A DNA stretch of 64,000 bases from contig JAKSZU010000009.1 of NCBI GenBank assembly GCA_026018925.1, positions 30,882,083 through 30,946,082 on the forward strand. Reading direction: 5' to 3'. Under the pieces are notes generated by a model. That model saw only the letters and a program-made list of their open reading frames with translations, searched no databases and was not told where the DNA came from. This stretch comes from Tupaia tana. Its lineage: Eukaryota; Chordata; Mammalia; Scandentia; Tupaiidae. The position numbers and the translations under genes were made by a program. Shown here one piece after another: positions 43,400 to 55,239 of the stretch; within the stretch, counting starts at the first letter, position 1, and each line of letters opens with the position of its first letter.

Positions 43400-43545
43400 G
43401 GCCAGGTGCATGTTCATGTGCATGCATGTCCAAGATCCTAGGGAGGAGAAAGGAGGACAAGGGATTGCTTACTTTCCCTTCCACTGTCTCTGTCTCTCTC
43501 TCCTACAAGTGCATGTGCCCTAATGCAAAAGCCTCTTAATAATAA
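43400..43545 (+). mobile_element. tRNA-headed SINE lacking the head
   Basis: Plus-strand partial copy. After 'gggccaggtgcatg' it enters the central block directly, so the tRNA-like promoter is deleted or truncated. Confidence 0.75.
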
Positions 43546-44185
43546 TAAAATTTTATGATGGACAGTACTAAGTCCACTCAATCAGGTACAGTACAAAGCC
43601 AATCAACAAATTGAAAGCTTTAGGTGCAAAGGTAACTCTTTTCTGTAGTCTCTTTTCAATAAAATGCAGCAAGGAAGAGAGAAGCTGATGACAAGACCAT
43701 CACAGTGAAGGAGAAGCAAGCAAAAAAACAGGGTAGCCAGTGTGGCAAAAAGAAATGTTAACAAAGTGCCTTTTGCCAGAAAACTTGGAAACTCATTTTC
43801 TACCTGGGAAGAGTTCTGGTTCTACATTTGAGAAATTGTCCTGCTTCAAGACAGGCAATTTCAGCTTTATTCTTAGGGAAGATGTTTTGGTGGAAGTCCA
43901 TTAAGCACTGTCATGTATTTGTTTTCACTTTACTGGCATTGCACATTTGCTCTTTGCTCTCCTACAAGATTCCCTCAGGATTCCTATTCTTTTACTTATT
44001 AAATTCATGCTGTCATTTGAGGTCTCTTTATTTCAAGATTCAATATATTTGGTCCTTGACATATATCTTTTATATACTGAAGATATTTCTATAATTCAAG
44101 TGAAGTGAACAATTAAAGGAAATTCAAGCCCTGAATCTGATCCATAGTGGCTAAACTCTAAAAGAAAAAAAAAATGTGTCACAGA
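43546..44185. other. Unassigned stretch
   Basis: No gene or repeat recognised. The 88-codon frame at 43828-44094 is hydrophobic and AT-driven, with no family likeness. Confidence 0.5.
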
Positions 44186-44189
44186 CAAG

Positions 44190-44345
44190 ACCAACTCTAT
44201 AATTTGTGGGGCCTAGCAAATAAACGGAAATGTGGCATTCCTGCTAAATGTTAAGAATTTAAAGATGGTGACATCAGAATATGAGACAAAGAATGAAGCC
44301 CTTCTGAGATTATGATACTGTGTGGTTATGTACCTACCAAACCAT
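44190..44345 (+). mobile_element. Possible ancient DNA-transposon MITE
   Basis: 'gaccaactctataatttgtggggcctagc' type text resembles an old mammalian MITE with a 'ggggcc' motif. Name not determined. Identity weak. Confidence 0.35.
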
Positions 44346-44815
44346 GTCTTACCATAGATGGTTATTTAGTGAAATCTGCATTTATTTTCCAACACTGCTC
44401 TTCAATGAAAAAAGTTGTCTTGGGTATACCATACCACTTACTTTTTAGAATCGTGATGCCTCATGTTGTGTAAGACATCACACTGCATAGGACCATGTTG
44501 CAATAGTTCTGTGACACAGGTGACCAAATATCCTCCAAAATATACCATCCTTTTTTCTTTTAGTAATATAAACTTTGGTCATTAGCTTGGCATATGACCA
44601 AGCCATCTGAATAAGAACACAACATCTCAGTCTCTTTTACTGTCAGGTATTATCATGTAATTAATTTCTGGCCAAGGAGATACAATGAAAATATTGCATG
44701 TGACTTTTAGAAAGTATATTTTCAGGAAGAAGGCAGAACCTTCCTCAGTTCTGGACCACTTTCTGTTTCTGTTGATTAGGTTGTGAGTAAAATGGCTATA
44801 GCTGAGATAGTTTTA
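44346..44815. other. Unassigned stretch
   Basis: No gene or repeat recognised with confidence. It may hold another old MITE near 44590-44780. Confidence 0.4.
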
Positions 44816-44819
44816 TTTG

Positions 44820-45330
44820 ACATACATCATAGTGTGTTCAGTAATTCTTTAATTAAGAAACATTGAAAATTTCCCAAAATATTTCATTATTATAAGCAAT
44901 GACCCAATGAGCATCCTTGTATCTATCTTCTTATACTGGTGTGTGTCTTGGATAAAAACTGAGAAATACAATTCTTACGTCATAGAATATGTGCATTTCT
45001 TATTTTCTCTCTTGGAGAGGTTTTTGCTACAGGGTACGTGCGATCGCCAGAAAGACAGAGAGACAGAGAGACAGAAAGTGAGAAATCATCCCCAGGGAGG
45101 ATGGCCACACCACAATCCCTTCTCCTCCATTCTCCTCTCAGGATCTTGAGCATGCACGCACACGCGCTCGGTGTGAGTTAAAGCCACTGGGTCCAGGACT
45201 CGAACCGGGGTCGACGCGACATAGCCATTACACTATCTGCTGGTGCCAGAATATGTGCATTTCTAATGTTATTTTTGTCTTTAAAGAGGATATATCAACT
45301 TACATTCTCATCAACAGTATATTCACTGAA
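44820..45330 (-). mobile_element. Possible old L1 3' region, antisense
   Basis: 'caatgacccaatgagcatccttgt' and 'acttacattctcatcaacagtat' read like inverted old L1 3' sequence. Split by the SINE at 45001-45247. Confidence 0.5.
45001..45247 (-). mobile_element. tRNA-headed SINE, long form, perfect 17-bp TSD
   Basis: Minus-strand copy. A perfect duplication AGAATATGTGCATTTCT lies at 44984-45000 and 45248-45264. The anticodon-arm part of the head is shortened. Confidence 0.95.
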
Positions 45331-45344
45331 AAAAATGAATTTTT

Positions 45345-45775
45345 ATAATCCAGGAATTCTCCTAGACACTAGGTATACTGATAAAAATTGGACCGAGATA
45401 TTTTGTTCATGATAAAACATATTCTTATAAGGAAGATAAATAATAAACAAATAAATAATTAGCTTTATACCAAGTAGCAATAGTGTTATAATATAGTATA
45501 AATTTCAGTGGTGGGATTCAACATTATAATAAAATCTTCAAGTAAGACATAGTTTTGGGAATGACATTTTAACCCAAGACCAAATAACAAGAAAGAGAAA
45601 TATTATTCCAGGAAAAGGAAACAGAAAATGCAAAGATGCAAAAATGGAGACAAACTTGGCTTGTTCTACAAAGAAAAAGTGTATTCGAAGTGTGATCTTC
45701 AAGGATACTGGTGGTATTTACTGAGACTGAAAAAGTAGACAGGCTAGAGATCTCATAGGACGTTGAAAACTATGA
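45345..45775 (-). mobile_element. L2 fragment, antisense
   Basis: 'ttctcctagacactagg', 'taaataataaacaaataaataa' and 'attattccaggaaaaggaaac' follow inverted L2 order. Confidence 0.65.
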
Positions 45776-45863
45776 TTGATTTTTGTTTAATGCAACAGAA
45801 GGTAATTCATCAATTTGAAGCAAGAGAAGTAATGAATAATGTGTATTTAAGCTTCAGTACTTT

Positions 45864-46010
45864 GGGGGCCGTCAGGTGGCATGGCAGTAAAGGTGCGCTA
45901 CACTCCAACATTGCTGAACATGGTTCGAGTCCTGGATCTTGCTTTTTGCTTATGCTCTCTCTCATATCTCTCTGGTAAAATTAAAATAATAATAATAAAT
46001 GAAAATAAAA
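45864..46010 (+). mobile_element. tRNA-headed SINE, short form
   Basis: Plus-strand copy with box B-like 'ggttcgagtcctgg' and 'ctctggtaaaattaaaataataa' end. Confidence 0.88.
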
Positions 46011-46039
46011 GAATTCTTTAAAAAGAAAACTGAGTACCT

Positions 46040-46285
46040 TGAGGCCAGTCAGTGGCATGGTGGATATAGGAGCTGGATCTTATATGACCAATTGTGTGAA
46101 TCCTGAAGGGCGGCTTGAAAAATAGACTGGGCATACATGCATGCATGCCCAAAATCCCAAAAGAAGAGTGGAAGAGAAGGGATTGCAGCATGGCCATCAC
46201 CCCTGTGAGGAATGGGTGATTCTTCATTTGTTTTCCCTCTCTCTCTCTCTCTGGTGAGTGCATGTGCCCTATAGCAAAAACAAAA
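46040..46285 (+). mobile_element. tRNA-headed SINE, long form
   Basis: Plus-strand copy from 'ggccagtcagtggcatggtgg' to 'ccctatagcaaaaac'. Confidence 0.88.
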
Positions 46286-46352
46286 AATGCTTTGGAACCA
46301 AGGTAGAGAATGAATTGTTGGGAGATAGAGGAGAGGGTTTGTTTGTTTTTTT

Positions 46353-46353
<1 letters not shown>

Positions 46354-46383
<30 letters not shown>
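46354..46383 (+). repeat. (T)30 run
   Basis: Uninterrupted T run, possibly the remnant tail of a truncated minus-strand retroposon. Confidence 0.9.
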
Positions 46384-46423
46384 CTCCTAGCTCTGAATTT
46401 TAATGTAGTTGAATTAACTAATC

Positions 46424-46683
46424 TTTTTCTTTTTTGGAGAGGTTTCTGCTATAGGATGTGTGTGGTCACCAGAAAGACAGACACAGACAGAGAGACAGAA
46501 AGTGAGAAATCACCCCCCAGCGGGGATGACCACACCTCAGTCCCTTCTCCATTCTCCTCTCGGGATCTTGGGCATGCACACACATGTGCCCGGTGTGAGT
46601 TTAAGCCACTGGGTCCAGGATTCGAACCATGGTTGACTACATGGGAGTCCAGCAGCATAGCCATTACGTCAACTGCTGGTCCC
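46424..46683 (-). mobile_element. tRNA-headed SINE, long form
   Basis: Minus-strand, well preserved copy whose head 'ctgctggtccc' is included in the duplication made by the next insertion. Confidence 0.92.
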
Positions 46684-46692
46684 GCTGTTTTT

Positions 46693-47091
46693 TTTCTTTT
46701 TTCCTCTTCTTCTTTTTTACTTTTATTTTTTATTATCATCATATTCTTTATATTACATTGAATTGCATATAACTTTACAGTGTATTACATTGCTTTTTCA
46801 AAAGGGAATGCCATGCATGTCAGTCAGTACAGAGACATTAATCTCCCCACTTTAACATTCAATATCTTTTCTATGTTTTCCCCAATCATTATTATTATTA
46901 TTCTAATTATTTTTTAAAAGAGTCAATTGCTATTTCTCATTCTGCTTGTACAAATACTTTGCCCATCATGAAATACTTCTCAGACAAATCCAGTTGAGAA
47001 TACTATACATGTCAACATCAACAGTTAATAAGCCATATCTGTTTCTCACTAATGTCCTGCCTCTCTATTGTTCACTTGTTATCTTTCTCTA
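46693..47091 (-). mobile_element. 5'-truncated L1, 3'UTR only, perfect 16-bp TSD
   Basis: The minus strand carries L1 3'UTR text ('aactgttgatgttgaca', 'tattctcaactgga') followed by an extra 200 bp of 3' sequence and an A-rich tail (T-rich at 46693-46735). A perfect duplication TGGTCCCGCTGTTTTT lies at 46677-46692 and 47092-47107. Confidence 0.88.
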
Positions 47092-47107
47092 TGGTCCCGC
47101 TGTTTTT

Positions 47108-47440
47108 ATGGCTCTTAACTTTTGAATCTTAAGAATGCTTTCTCTCATTGAAGGCTATAAATGTACTACCATAAATCTTTTAATTTATTTCATAGATTTT
47201 TAAATATTTGAGACTTTATATGGAATTTAATTTTTTCAGTACTGTGTCCTAGGAAATAAATAAAGCATTCTTATTTGAAAGGGCACATATTCAATTTCCA
47301 TGTACTCTGATAAGTATGTGTCTGTTTATGACTTCTTTTTTCTTTTATTGACAAACTTCACAACTGTAGTAACAGAAAGATGTTTTAATTGCAAAGCCTT
47401 TATAATGTGTTTTCTTACCTAGTAACGTCATAACTAATCA
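47108..47440. other. Unassigned stretch
   Basis: No gene or repeat recognised. Confidence 0.5.
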
Positions 47441-47444
47441 TGCA

Positions 47445-47640
47445 GGTTCTGGAGCCAGATGGATTGTATTTTATCTGTATTTTTAAATCCACTGAGTGCA
47501 TTAGAAAAGTTTTTCATTTTTCCTATGCCCATTTCTCCAAATGTAAAATGATGATAATAAGAGAAACTCCCTTCTAGGGCTTCTCTGAAGATTAAATTAG
47601 ATATTCAGAAACAAATAAGCCTTCAAATATGACTTGATAG
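47445..47640 (+). mobile_element. MIR
   Basis: 'aggttctggagccagatgg', 'ccatttctccaaatgtaaaatg', 'ataataagag' and 'agattaaatta' in MIR order. Confidence 0.8.
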
Positions 47641-47869
47641 AAACCTGAACATTATTAAGGTGATCAGAACAGATAGAGTTCCAACAGTAGGCAACATATT
47701 TAGGAAAAAAAAAAAAACAACTAAAAATGAGATGGAAAATGTATCCATATTTAAGCAATTTGAAGGCTTAAGAAAGCCAGAAGTTGTAACAATCATACAA
47801 GAATAATTCTATTTTAACTTTTCCTTTATATTCAATATTTAGGGAGAAAATATGGTTAAATGAGACTTT

Positions 47870-48110
47870 ATAGGTAGAGAATTGCATCTGGAAATTCAGA
47901 TTCCAGCCTGAACACTGTCATTAATTTGTTCCATGACTTGGAGAAAGCCATTTAACTTCCCAGTTACTTGTTTGCCTATTTGACTAGCAGGGAAAATAAT
48001 GACTATTTTTATTTTTAATAGGTTTGTTGTGAAAAAAGAAAATGGTATCATAGATATGATAGCTTATTAAAAAGCACTAAAGCTTTAAATAAATGCATAT
48101 CACTTTAATA
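47870..48110 (+). mobile_element. MIR
   Basis: 'attcagattccagcctgaac', 'catgacttggagaaagccat', 'aataatgactatt' and 'ggtttgttgtg' in MIR order. Confidence 0.75.
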
Positions 48111-48985
48111 GCATTAGTTGTCAAAAATTTTAAATTCTCTTCCTCTGTGTAATAAGAGTTCTATGGTAATTAACAGACAGTAGTGATAGTATTTTCTGTA
48201 TACATAAATGTCACAGATAGAATCTCACAATTATGTAAATGGAATAAAAATTCTCATCTCTCTATAGTGGTTTGTTTCTAGTTTAGAGCTTCTAAAAGCG
48301 GGTCAGCATGCAGCCCCTCAATTTGCAAAGCACTGAAGCCCACCACTAGGTCGGGAAGAGTTTATTGCTACTTTTGGTCACAATTTTTTTATTTACTATC
48401 AATTATTCTCATATTTTAGGAAAGGAAATAGACAGGGGCTTTGAAAAATAATTCTTTAACTTTGCCGTGTTGGAATTGTTAAGTACAAAATGATCTGACA
48501 CAACCTCAACTGCCAACAATATTCAGCAAATCTTGGCTTTGATTAGAATCATCATTTAGTTTAGATGAGTCACATCGAAACAACGAAAACCTCAGTATAT
48601 GTAGCAGTTTCTTTGCATTTCCCATCTTTACAACAAGACTGTCAGTGTGTGAATATAGATCAACTATTGACATTGTTCTATGCAGATATAATTTTCAGCT
48701 ATTTTTAATGTCATTCCAACAGAAAATGAGCACAACAAATGACTGGAAACGTATGTTTTATTCAATAAACAGTCCCTGAATGCTTTATATATGCCACCCA
48801 CCATGTTAGGCTCTTGAGAAGCAAAATAATACTACTACTAATATTGTTTCTTGATTTGAGGAAATTCCATTTAGTCAATTTATGTCATCATCAGTGGCGA
48901 ATAGAGTGATAAAAGTGATTCCCTCACTTAGAGATAGAAATTAATCTTAGGTGAATTCCTGTTATAAAATACAAGCATTGTAACA
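48111..48985. other. Unassigned stretch with a possible L2 scrap
   Basis: No gene recognised. 48750-48835 ('ttcaataaacagtccctgaatg') may be antisense L2. The 48240-48720 part has fewer repeats than anywhere nearby. Confidence 0.45.
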
Positions 48986-49092
48986 TACTCCAAATTTTAA
49001 CATCATATTGAATAGGGGGAAAGCTGAAAGCTTTTCTACAAAAAGCTGATACAAGACAAGGCTGCCTACTTTCAACGCACCTTCTGAATATA

Positions 49093-49437
49093 GTGCTGGA
49101 AGTCCTAGCCAATGCAATCAGAAAAGAGAATAAAATAAAAGGTATTCAAATAGGGAAAGGAGAGGTGAAATTATCTCTATTTGCAGATGACATTAGTGAA
49201 TACATAAAAGACCCAAAGATATCCACAAAAATACTCCTGAAAGGAATAAATAAATACAGTGAAGTGGCAGGACACAAAATCAGCCTACAAAAACCTATAG
49301 CATTTCTATTTACCAACAACAAGCAGACTAAGGTAGAACTGAAGAAAGTAATCCCATTTACCATAACTACAAAAAGTGTAAAATACCTAAGAATAAATCT
49401 AACCAAAGAAGTCAAAGACCTCTATATGATAAACTAA
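49093..49437 (+). pseudogene. L1 ORF2 reverse transcriptase fragment with FADD box
   Basis: An open frame of 114 codons encodes the region around the catalytic motif, seen as L-S-L-F-A-D-D-I (about codons 27-34), then 'AGHKISLQKP' and 'PFTITTKSVKYLRINLTKEVKDL', all standard for L1 ORF2. Upstream domains are absent, and the frame is closed by a TAA at its end. Confidence 0.85.
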
Positions 49438-50149
49438 AACAATCTAAAAAAAGACATTTAAAAGAACATCAAAAAATAAAAGGACATCCCATATTCCTGG
49501 ATTGGAAGAATCAATATAATCAAAATGGCAATTCTACCTAAATTAATCTGCATATATAATGCAATCCCAATCAAATTACCAGAGACATTCTTCACACATC
49601 TAGAAAAGACAATCATAGAATTTGTCTGGAATCATAAAAGACTTCGCAGTGCCAAAGCAATTCTGTACAAGAAGAGTGGAGTAGGAAGCATCCCACTCCC
49701 TGACCCCAAAAGCTGTGATAATCAAAATAGCATGATATTGACACAAAAATAGATATGTGGACTAATGAGACAAAATATAAATCCCAGAAATAAACCCCAA
49801 AACATATAGTCTACTGATTTTTGACAAAGGGTACCAGTCAACCCAGTGGGAAAAGAAAAACTTCTTTAGCAAATGGTGCTGGAAAAGCTGTGTATCCACC
49901 TGGAAAAAGGTGAATCTGGACCCCGATCTCTCACCATTAACAAAAATAAACTGAAAGTGGATCAAAGATCTAAATCTAAGACCTCAGATTATAAAACTAC
50001 TGATGGAAAACACTGGGTAAACTCTGAGAGACATTGGGGTAGGCAAAGATTTCTTAAATAAGACTCCCAAAGCACAGGCAATAATCCTAAAAATAGACAA
50101 GTGGGATTACATCAGATTAAGAAATTTCTGTGCAGCAAAAACACAGTAC

Positions 50150-50420
50150 TGAGAACAGCAGTTGGCATAATGGCCTGGACTCCCATGTAGCCAACTGTAG
50201 TTCGAGTCCTGGACCCAGTGCCTTAAACTCACGCCGGGTACATGTGGGTGTATGCCCAAGATCCCAAGAGGAGAATGGAGGAGAAGGGATTGTAGCGTGG
50301 CCATCCCCCTGGAGGGTGATTTTTTCACTTTTTTTCTCTTTGTCTCACTCTGTCTTTCTGGTGAGCACATACTCCCTACAGCAAAAACAAAACAAAACAA
50401 AACAAAACTCCACCCCCCTC
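50150..50420 (+). mobile_element. tRNA-headed SINE, long form, with AAAAC tail
   Basis: Plus-strand copy with a few head bases missing and an (AAAAC)n tail at 50387-50409. Similar flanks 'aaacacagtact' and 'agacacaatact' suggest the duplication. Confidence 0.88.
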
Positions 50421-51833
50421 AAAAAAGACACAATACTTAATGTGAACAAAAAACCCTCAGAATGGGAGAATAGTTTTGTAAACTATGCCTCAGATAAGGA
50501 ACTGATAACCAGAATACACAGGAACTCAAATGGCTTACCTGAAAAATAAAATGTTCAACCCAATTAAAAGGTGGGCAAATGAACTGAACAAGAAACTCTC
50601 TAAGGAAGACATATGGACAGCCAAAAAGCATATGAAAAAATGCTCAACACCCCTCATCGTAATTGCAATGAGATACCACCTAACCCCAGACAGAATGGCC
50701 CAGATTTAAAAAACAAAAAATGGTAAATGCTGTCAGAGCTGTGGTGAAAGGGTAACTCTCCTATGCTCTTGGTGGGAATGTAAATTGGTCCTGTCACTGT
50801 GGAAAACAATATGGATGTTCTTCAAAGATCCACAAATAGAACTACCATAAGATTCAGTAATTCCATTCCTGAGTATCTACCCAAAGGACAGGAGAATGCT
50901 CAGTTGAAAAGGTGCTTGCACTCTATGTTAATTGCAGCATTATTCACAATTGCTAAGACATGGAACCAACCCAATCATTCATGAACAGATGAATGGATTG
51001 AAAAAGTATGGCACATATACTCTATAGAATATTACTCAGCCATTAAAAAAAAAAGACCCTGACATTTGATAGAAAGTGGATGAATATGGAAGGTTTGCTG
51101 CTGAGTGAAGCAAGCCAAGCTATGAAAGAGAGACATTGTATGTCTCCACTTAATATATACTGACTGTCTGCATTCTATAGCAGAAACTGAAAGATTAGAG
51201 GATATAGAAGCATTGGAAATGGTTACAGATGCTGGAGACAATGTGGGCAGAGGATGGGAGAAGGGAGAGAGTGTGAGGAAAGAAAGGAGAAAAATAGACA
51301 AGACATTTATAAGACACAGAAATGGATTATTATCTGTTGATGATAATGAGTATAGTATCCTCAACTGGACTTGTGTAAAGTGTATTCATGTGGGGTAAAT
51401 TCAGTTTTCAAGCTAAGAGATGTATAGTGATCAAATATATAAAATAAATTAAAATAAGAAAGCGAGTAAATCATCTGTTCTGAAGCTCAGGCTTAAATCT
51501 TTTGTCATCTTAGACAATTTGAAATTTTAGGCACAGGGGAAAGTCAATTTCTGTCAATTCTTTATAAAATTTATCATTTCTTATATTTGCTATTTCATTT
51601 GTTTGTTTGCTTTTGCTTTGGAGTTTTGCATATCAAATGCAGAATGTTAAATCAATCATACACTTAAGTCCTTAGCATGCTATCATCGTTAGACTCCTCT
51701 TTCATTTTATTTCATGTATGCTTTCTTTCTACCTTTCATTCTGTTATCCTTGATTTTCACATACATTATTTTCTTTCTCCCAATATGCACTGCTTTTAGG
51801 TTGTTCATTTTCTAAAATTAGTTAAAACAAGGG

Positions 51834-52047
51834 AATTCTTCAAAAAGTTCATGGAAAATTCGAATTAAGAATTAACTATGGGTGGATTTCAATAACTTTT
51901 TTGCACTAAAATAACCTCGTATTATGTTAACTTTTGTATGTAATGTGATTTTTGACTCAATGATTATTTCTCAATCTAATTATCCAGCCATTTAAGATAC
52001 ATTTATTGAAAAAAATTATTTCCATTGAACTTTCTTTGCATTTTAAT
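51834..52047. mobile_element. Mariner-like MITE, about 210 bp
   Basis: The left end 'ttcttcaaaaagttcatggaa' is the inverse, with a few changes, of the right end 'attgaactttctttgca' (52022-52040). The internal sequence has no coding capacity. Such ends are found in mammalian mariner MITEs. The TA target was not resolved. Confidence 0.55.
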
Positions 52048-52049
52048 AA

Positions 52050-53085
52050 AAAATTAACTTCATGCATCTATTTCTATCTCTTTATATTGTTACATTGATT
52101 CCTTTGTCAATTTTTAGTTAAATACCATAGTTAGTATAATTTTACAATAAGTCTAAAAATAAGGTAATATTAGTCCTTAAACTTTGTTCTTTTTCACACT
52201 TAATTATGACTATTATAGCTTCTTCACATTTTTGTGTGCATTTCAGAATACATTTGCGAAATTACATAAAAATTCGCACTGGATTTTTACTGGGGCTACG
52301 ATGACTCTATCAATCAATTTGGAGAAAATTAGCATCTTAACAATTTTGAAATTTTCAAGCTATAAGCAGGGTTTAGGCATTTCTAAATTTATCTCAGCAA
52401 TGTTTTCCACTTTTTCTATTTCATATCTTTTGGCAGGCTCATCACTAATATTTAGCTTTTTATACAATCATAAGTTGTATACCTTAAATTTATAAGCAAA
52501 TTTTTCTTTGTTGGTGTATAGAAAAACAAATGATTTTTTGTTTGACCTTTTATCCTTCAACCTTGTAAAACTCCATTATTAGTTGTAATAGCATTTCTGT
52601 AAATTCCATTTGATTTGCTATGTAAGTGACTATGTCATCTGTAAATTAGGAAAGTTTTACTTCCCTTTTTAACTGCATAACTTAATTCCTTTTCTTGCTC
52701 GATTGCACAGGATAAAATCTCCAGTACAAAGTTAAATAAAAGTGGTAAGAGAAGATATCCTGTGTTGTTCCTAACGTTAGGGGGAAATAATTTATATTTT
52801 GCCATTAAGTAGGATGATTTTTTTTTCATATAAGTCCTTCATAAACTTGAGGAATTTCCTGCCTACTTTGCTGAAAGTTTTACTCTGCATGTGATACTGT
52901 ATTTTGTCCAACTTTTTTAATCTATCTTTTGAGCTGATCATATGGTTGTTCTTTTCTTTGTTTATGTTTGAATGTTAATCCAACCCTGCATTTGTTTGAT
53001 TAGCTCCTCTTGGTCAGAATATATTATCCTTTTTATATATTGCTGTGTAATATTTTTTGGACGACAGTTTTATTACTTTAGCTTT
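52050..53085 (-). mobile_element. Old L1 fragment, ORF2, antisense
   Basis: The plus strand reads as inverted L1 ORF2 from the C-terminal side to the reverse transcriptase ('tgactatgtcatctgtaaatta', 'ataaaagtggtaagagaag', 'catatggttgttcttttc'). Confidence 0.7.
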
Positions 53086-53763
53086 TTGAGTATGCCATCA
53101 CACTGCCTCTGTCATTCATTGTTTCTAATAAGAAGTGAAGGTAGATCCTGTAATCCAGCAACTTTACTCTCAAAAAGTGTTCTGATAAAACTACTAAGCA
53201 AACTGAGCAGAGCATGGGGACATGGGGGTCGGGGCTGTTAGTAGGAGCAGCCCCAGGAAAGAATGCCACATACTCCCAAGTTCTTACCCAAGATTTGATA
53301 GATTTTTGTAAATAAATACTTCTCAATTGTTTCATGATTTTTTTTTAGTTCAAAAATTATTTCAGAATTCAGAAATTTTTATTTCTCTAGTTTTACTATT
53401 TATTTTATTATAAATTATTTTGTCCAGTTTAATTGTTACTTTTTATGAACAGAATTTGTTAAGATTTTTAGTCTACTATATATCCTCCCACACTGTGGGC
53501 TGATTTTCTTCCTTTCAACGATGACAGGTAAGGTAGATGTCTTCCTAGGGAAATAAGGGAGGGGAAGAAAGAAAGGCACTAAAAAAATAAAACCAAACAA
53601 AACCCGCCCCTCACTTATCCTCCCTTTTATTCATGGTTTTAGTCTCAACTATTATGGGATACTTCTCTTTGCCACACAACCCAATACAGTCAACTTCTGT
53701 CATTTTACAGAATTCTTACAGGTTGTATTAATTTAACATATCCAACAGATCCCCTTCGTGGAT

Positions 53764-53767
<4 letters not shown>
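53086..53767. other. Unassigned stretch
   Basis: No gene or repeat recognised with confidence. AT-rich with a small GC-rich patch at 53215-53260. Confidence 0.45.

Positions 53768-53811
<44 letters not shown>
53768..53811 (+). repeat. (TG)22 microsatellite
   Basis: Pure TG run of 44 bp. Confidence 0.98.
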
Positions 53812-53814
<3 letters not shown>

Positions 53815-54480
53815 TTCTATGTTTTGCTCATGGTAGGAAACCAGTAACTGATGGCAGTTTACCGTCATGTTAGGAATCGGAACCTTTAATTCTTTGCTCT
53901 TTCCTTAGCAGTCTAAGTGCCTCCAGCCCGAGACAAGCTTCATTATCTTATTCTTGGTTGATTATATCTATATTCTACTCAATGTTCATGCCTTCTATTT
54001 CTGGAACTTCAATCTATATTAAATACTGCCAAGAGATTACTCACACTAAAATCCTTTTTGCAGATGTCATTTTTTAGAAAAGTTTTGAAAAGAGTATGTT
54101 TAAATATCTGGTGGATTATTTTGGGTCCCTTATGATATAGTGATCACTGCAGGAAAATTTACCTTACTATTTTCCCTATTCTCCAGAATAGGCATTAATA
54201 TAGTCACCTTAATATCTTAATCTCCATATCAAAGATAAAGGAAGAATGTTGTATTTTGTTTTACAAATTTTATAAGTTACTTGCCCAAATTTTACCAAAG
54301 GAATGGAATACATGTGGAATTATTAAGGGCATGATTTATAAAACTGTAGATATCCTCTCTATCTGTGCTTTATTCCGAACACTAATGTGAGATCTCTGAG
54401 AATAAAAATAGCCCAATTGCTATAAAAGATATGCTCCTAATACCTTTCCTTAAAAGATTTTATTTTTTAACTCTACACAT
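53812..54480. other. Unassigned stretch
   Basis: No gene or repeat recognised. Confidence 0.5.
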
Positions 54481-54484
54481 TGAC

Positions 54485-54640
54485 TTCTGCTTATCTCATT
54501 GAACACACTGTGTACTTTTCCAATCTAAGGCCTGGACAGATGATTCCTTGGCCTGGAATGTGCTTTGTCCTTCTTTAGAGTACAGGGGGTTGACAGTGAT
54601 ACTCTTATTTGTTTCTCTTCAGAGTCAAGCAGTTAATGTA
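54485..54640 (+). mobile_element. L2 fragment
   Basis: 'ccttggcctggaatgtgctttg' and 'cttcagagtcaagcagttaatg' follow sense L2 3' order. Confidence 0.6.
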
Positions 54641-54838
54641 TTATGACAAAAATAAAACTTCAGACTGAAGATAATATTAATAATTCAAACATAAATGCAA
54701 AAAGGAAACTGACAATTTTCCTATTGCTAATAGAACTTTTTCAACAGTCAAATATGTGGTAAAAAATAACAAGGATCTAATCCATTTTTATAAGTCAGTC
54801 AAAATGTTTGAAATTATCAAGAAGGGATTTAAATATGT

Positions 54839-55011
54839 GAATGTATATCCACTACTGTTAATGATTACCTTTTCCTAAATTATGTGAGATAAATGTCCTA
54901 AACATATATTAGCTAATGTTAGTAGTAAGATATCACACATAGAAAGACATTTAAAAATTAAGCAAAGTACAAATGTATACTTCAATAATTTTTTCAGTTA
55001 AGTTAGAAGTC
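54839..55011. repeat. Inverted partner of 28571-28739
   Basis: Matches the patch inside the SINE at 28409-28830 in opposite orientation. This copy lies in ordinary old sequence between L2 and MIR, so it is the more likely source. Confidence 0.9.
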
Positions 55012-55024
55012 TATCTATCTATAT

Positions 55025-55200
55025 ATAGGTATTTGCTATATGCTAGGAACACATATTAATTTATTAAATCCTTATAACCTTATGAAGTAGGCACAATGTT
55101 ATCTACAGTTTATAGATGAGACAAACTGGGACTCAGAGGTTAAGTGACTTGCTCAATATCACATATCTCATAGCTAGTGAGCCAGGAGAATGTCCAGTGA
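55025..55200 (+). mobile_element. MIR
   Basis: 'tatttgctatatgctagg', 'ccttataaccttatgaagtagg', 'gactcagaggttaagtgact' and 'tcacatatctcatagctag' in MIR order. Confidence 0.88.
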
Positions 55201-55239
55201 GTCCTTGTCTGTAGTCCAATCTGAACCTGTACGTATAGC

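Larger units (their letters stand above)
48990..51455 (+). mobile_element. 5'-truncated L1, reverse transcriptase to 3' end
   Basis: Plus-strand L1 beginning within the reverse transcriptase and running to 3'UTR form 1 and an A-rich tail at about 51450. A SINE at 50150-50420 interrupts it. It is the best preserved ORF2 stretch in the window, but truncated and with stops. Confidence 0.88.

Noticed and set aside
46258-46761. 167-codon open frame, the longest in the window along with 25032-25535
   Set aside because: It runs through SINE tails, a T30 run and antisense SINE sequence. The residues are low-complexity and the same text recurs wherever a SINE lies in that phase.
53231-53254. GC hairpin GGGGCTG...CAGCCCC, like a terminator or small RNA stem
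   Set aside because: The stem is only 7 bp with a 10-base loop. It is isolated, in AT-rich DNA, with no promoter or gene nearby.
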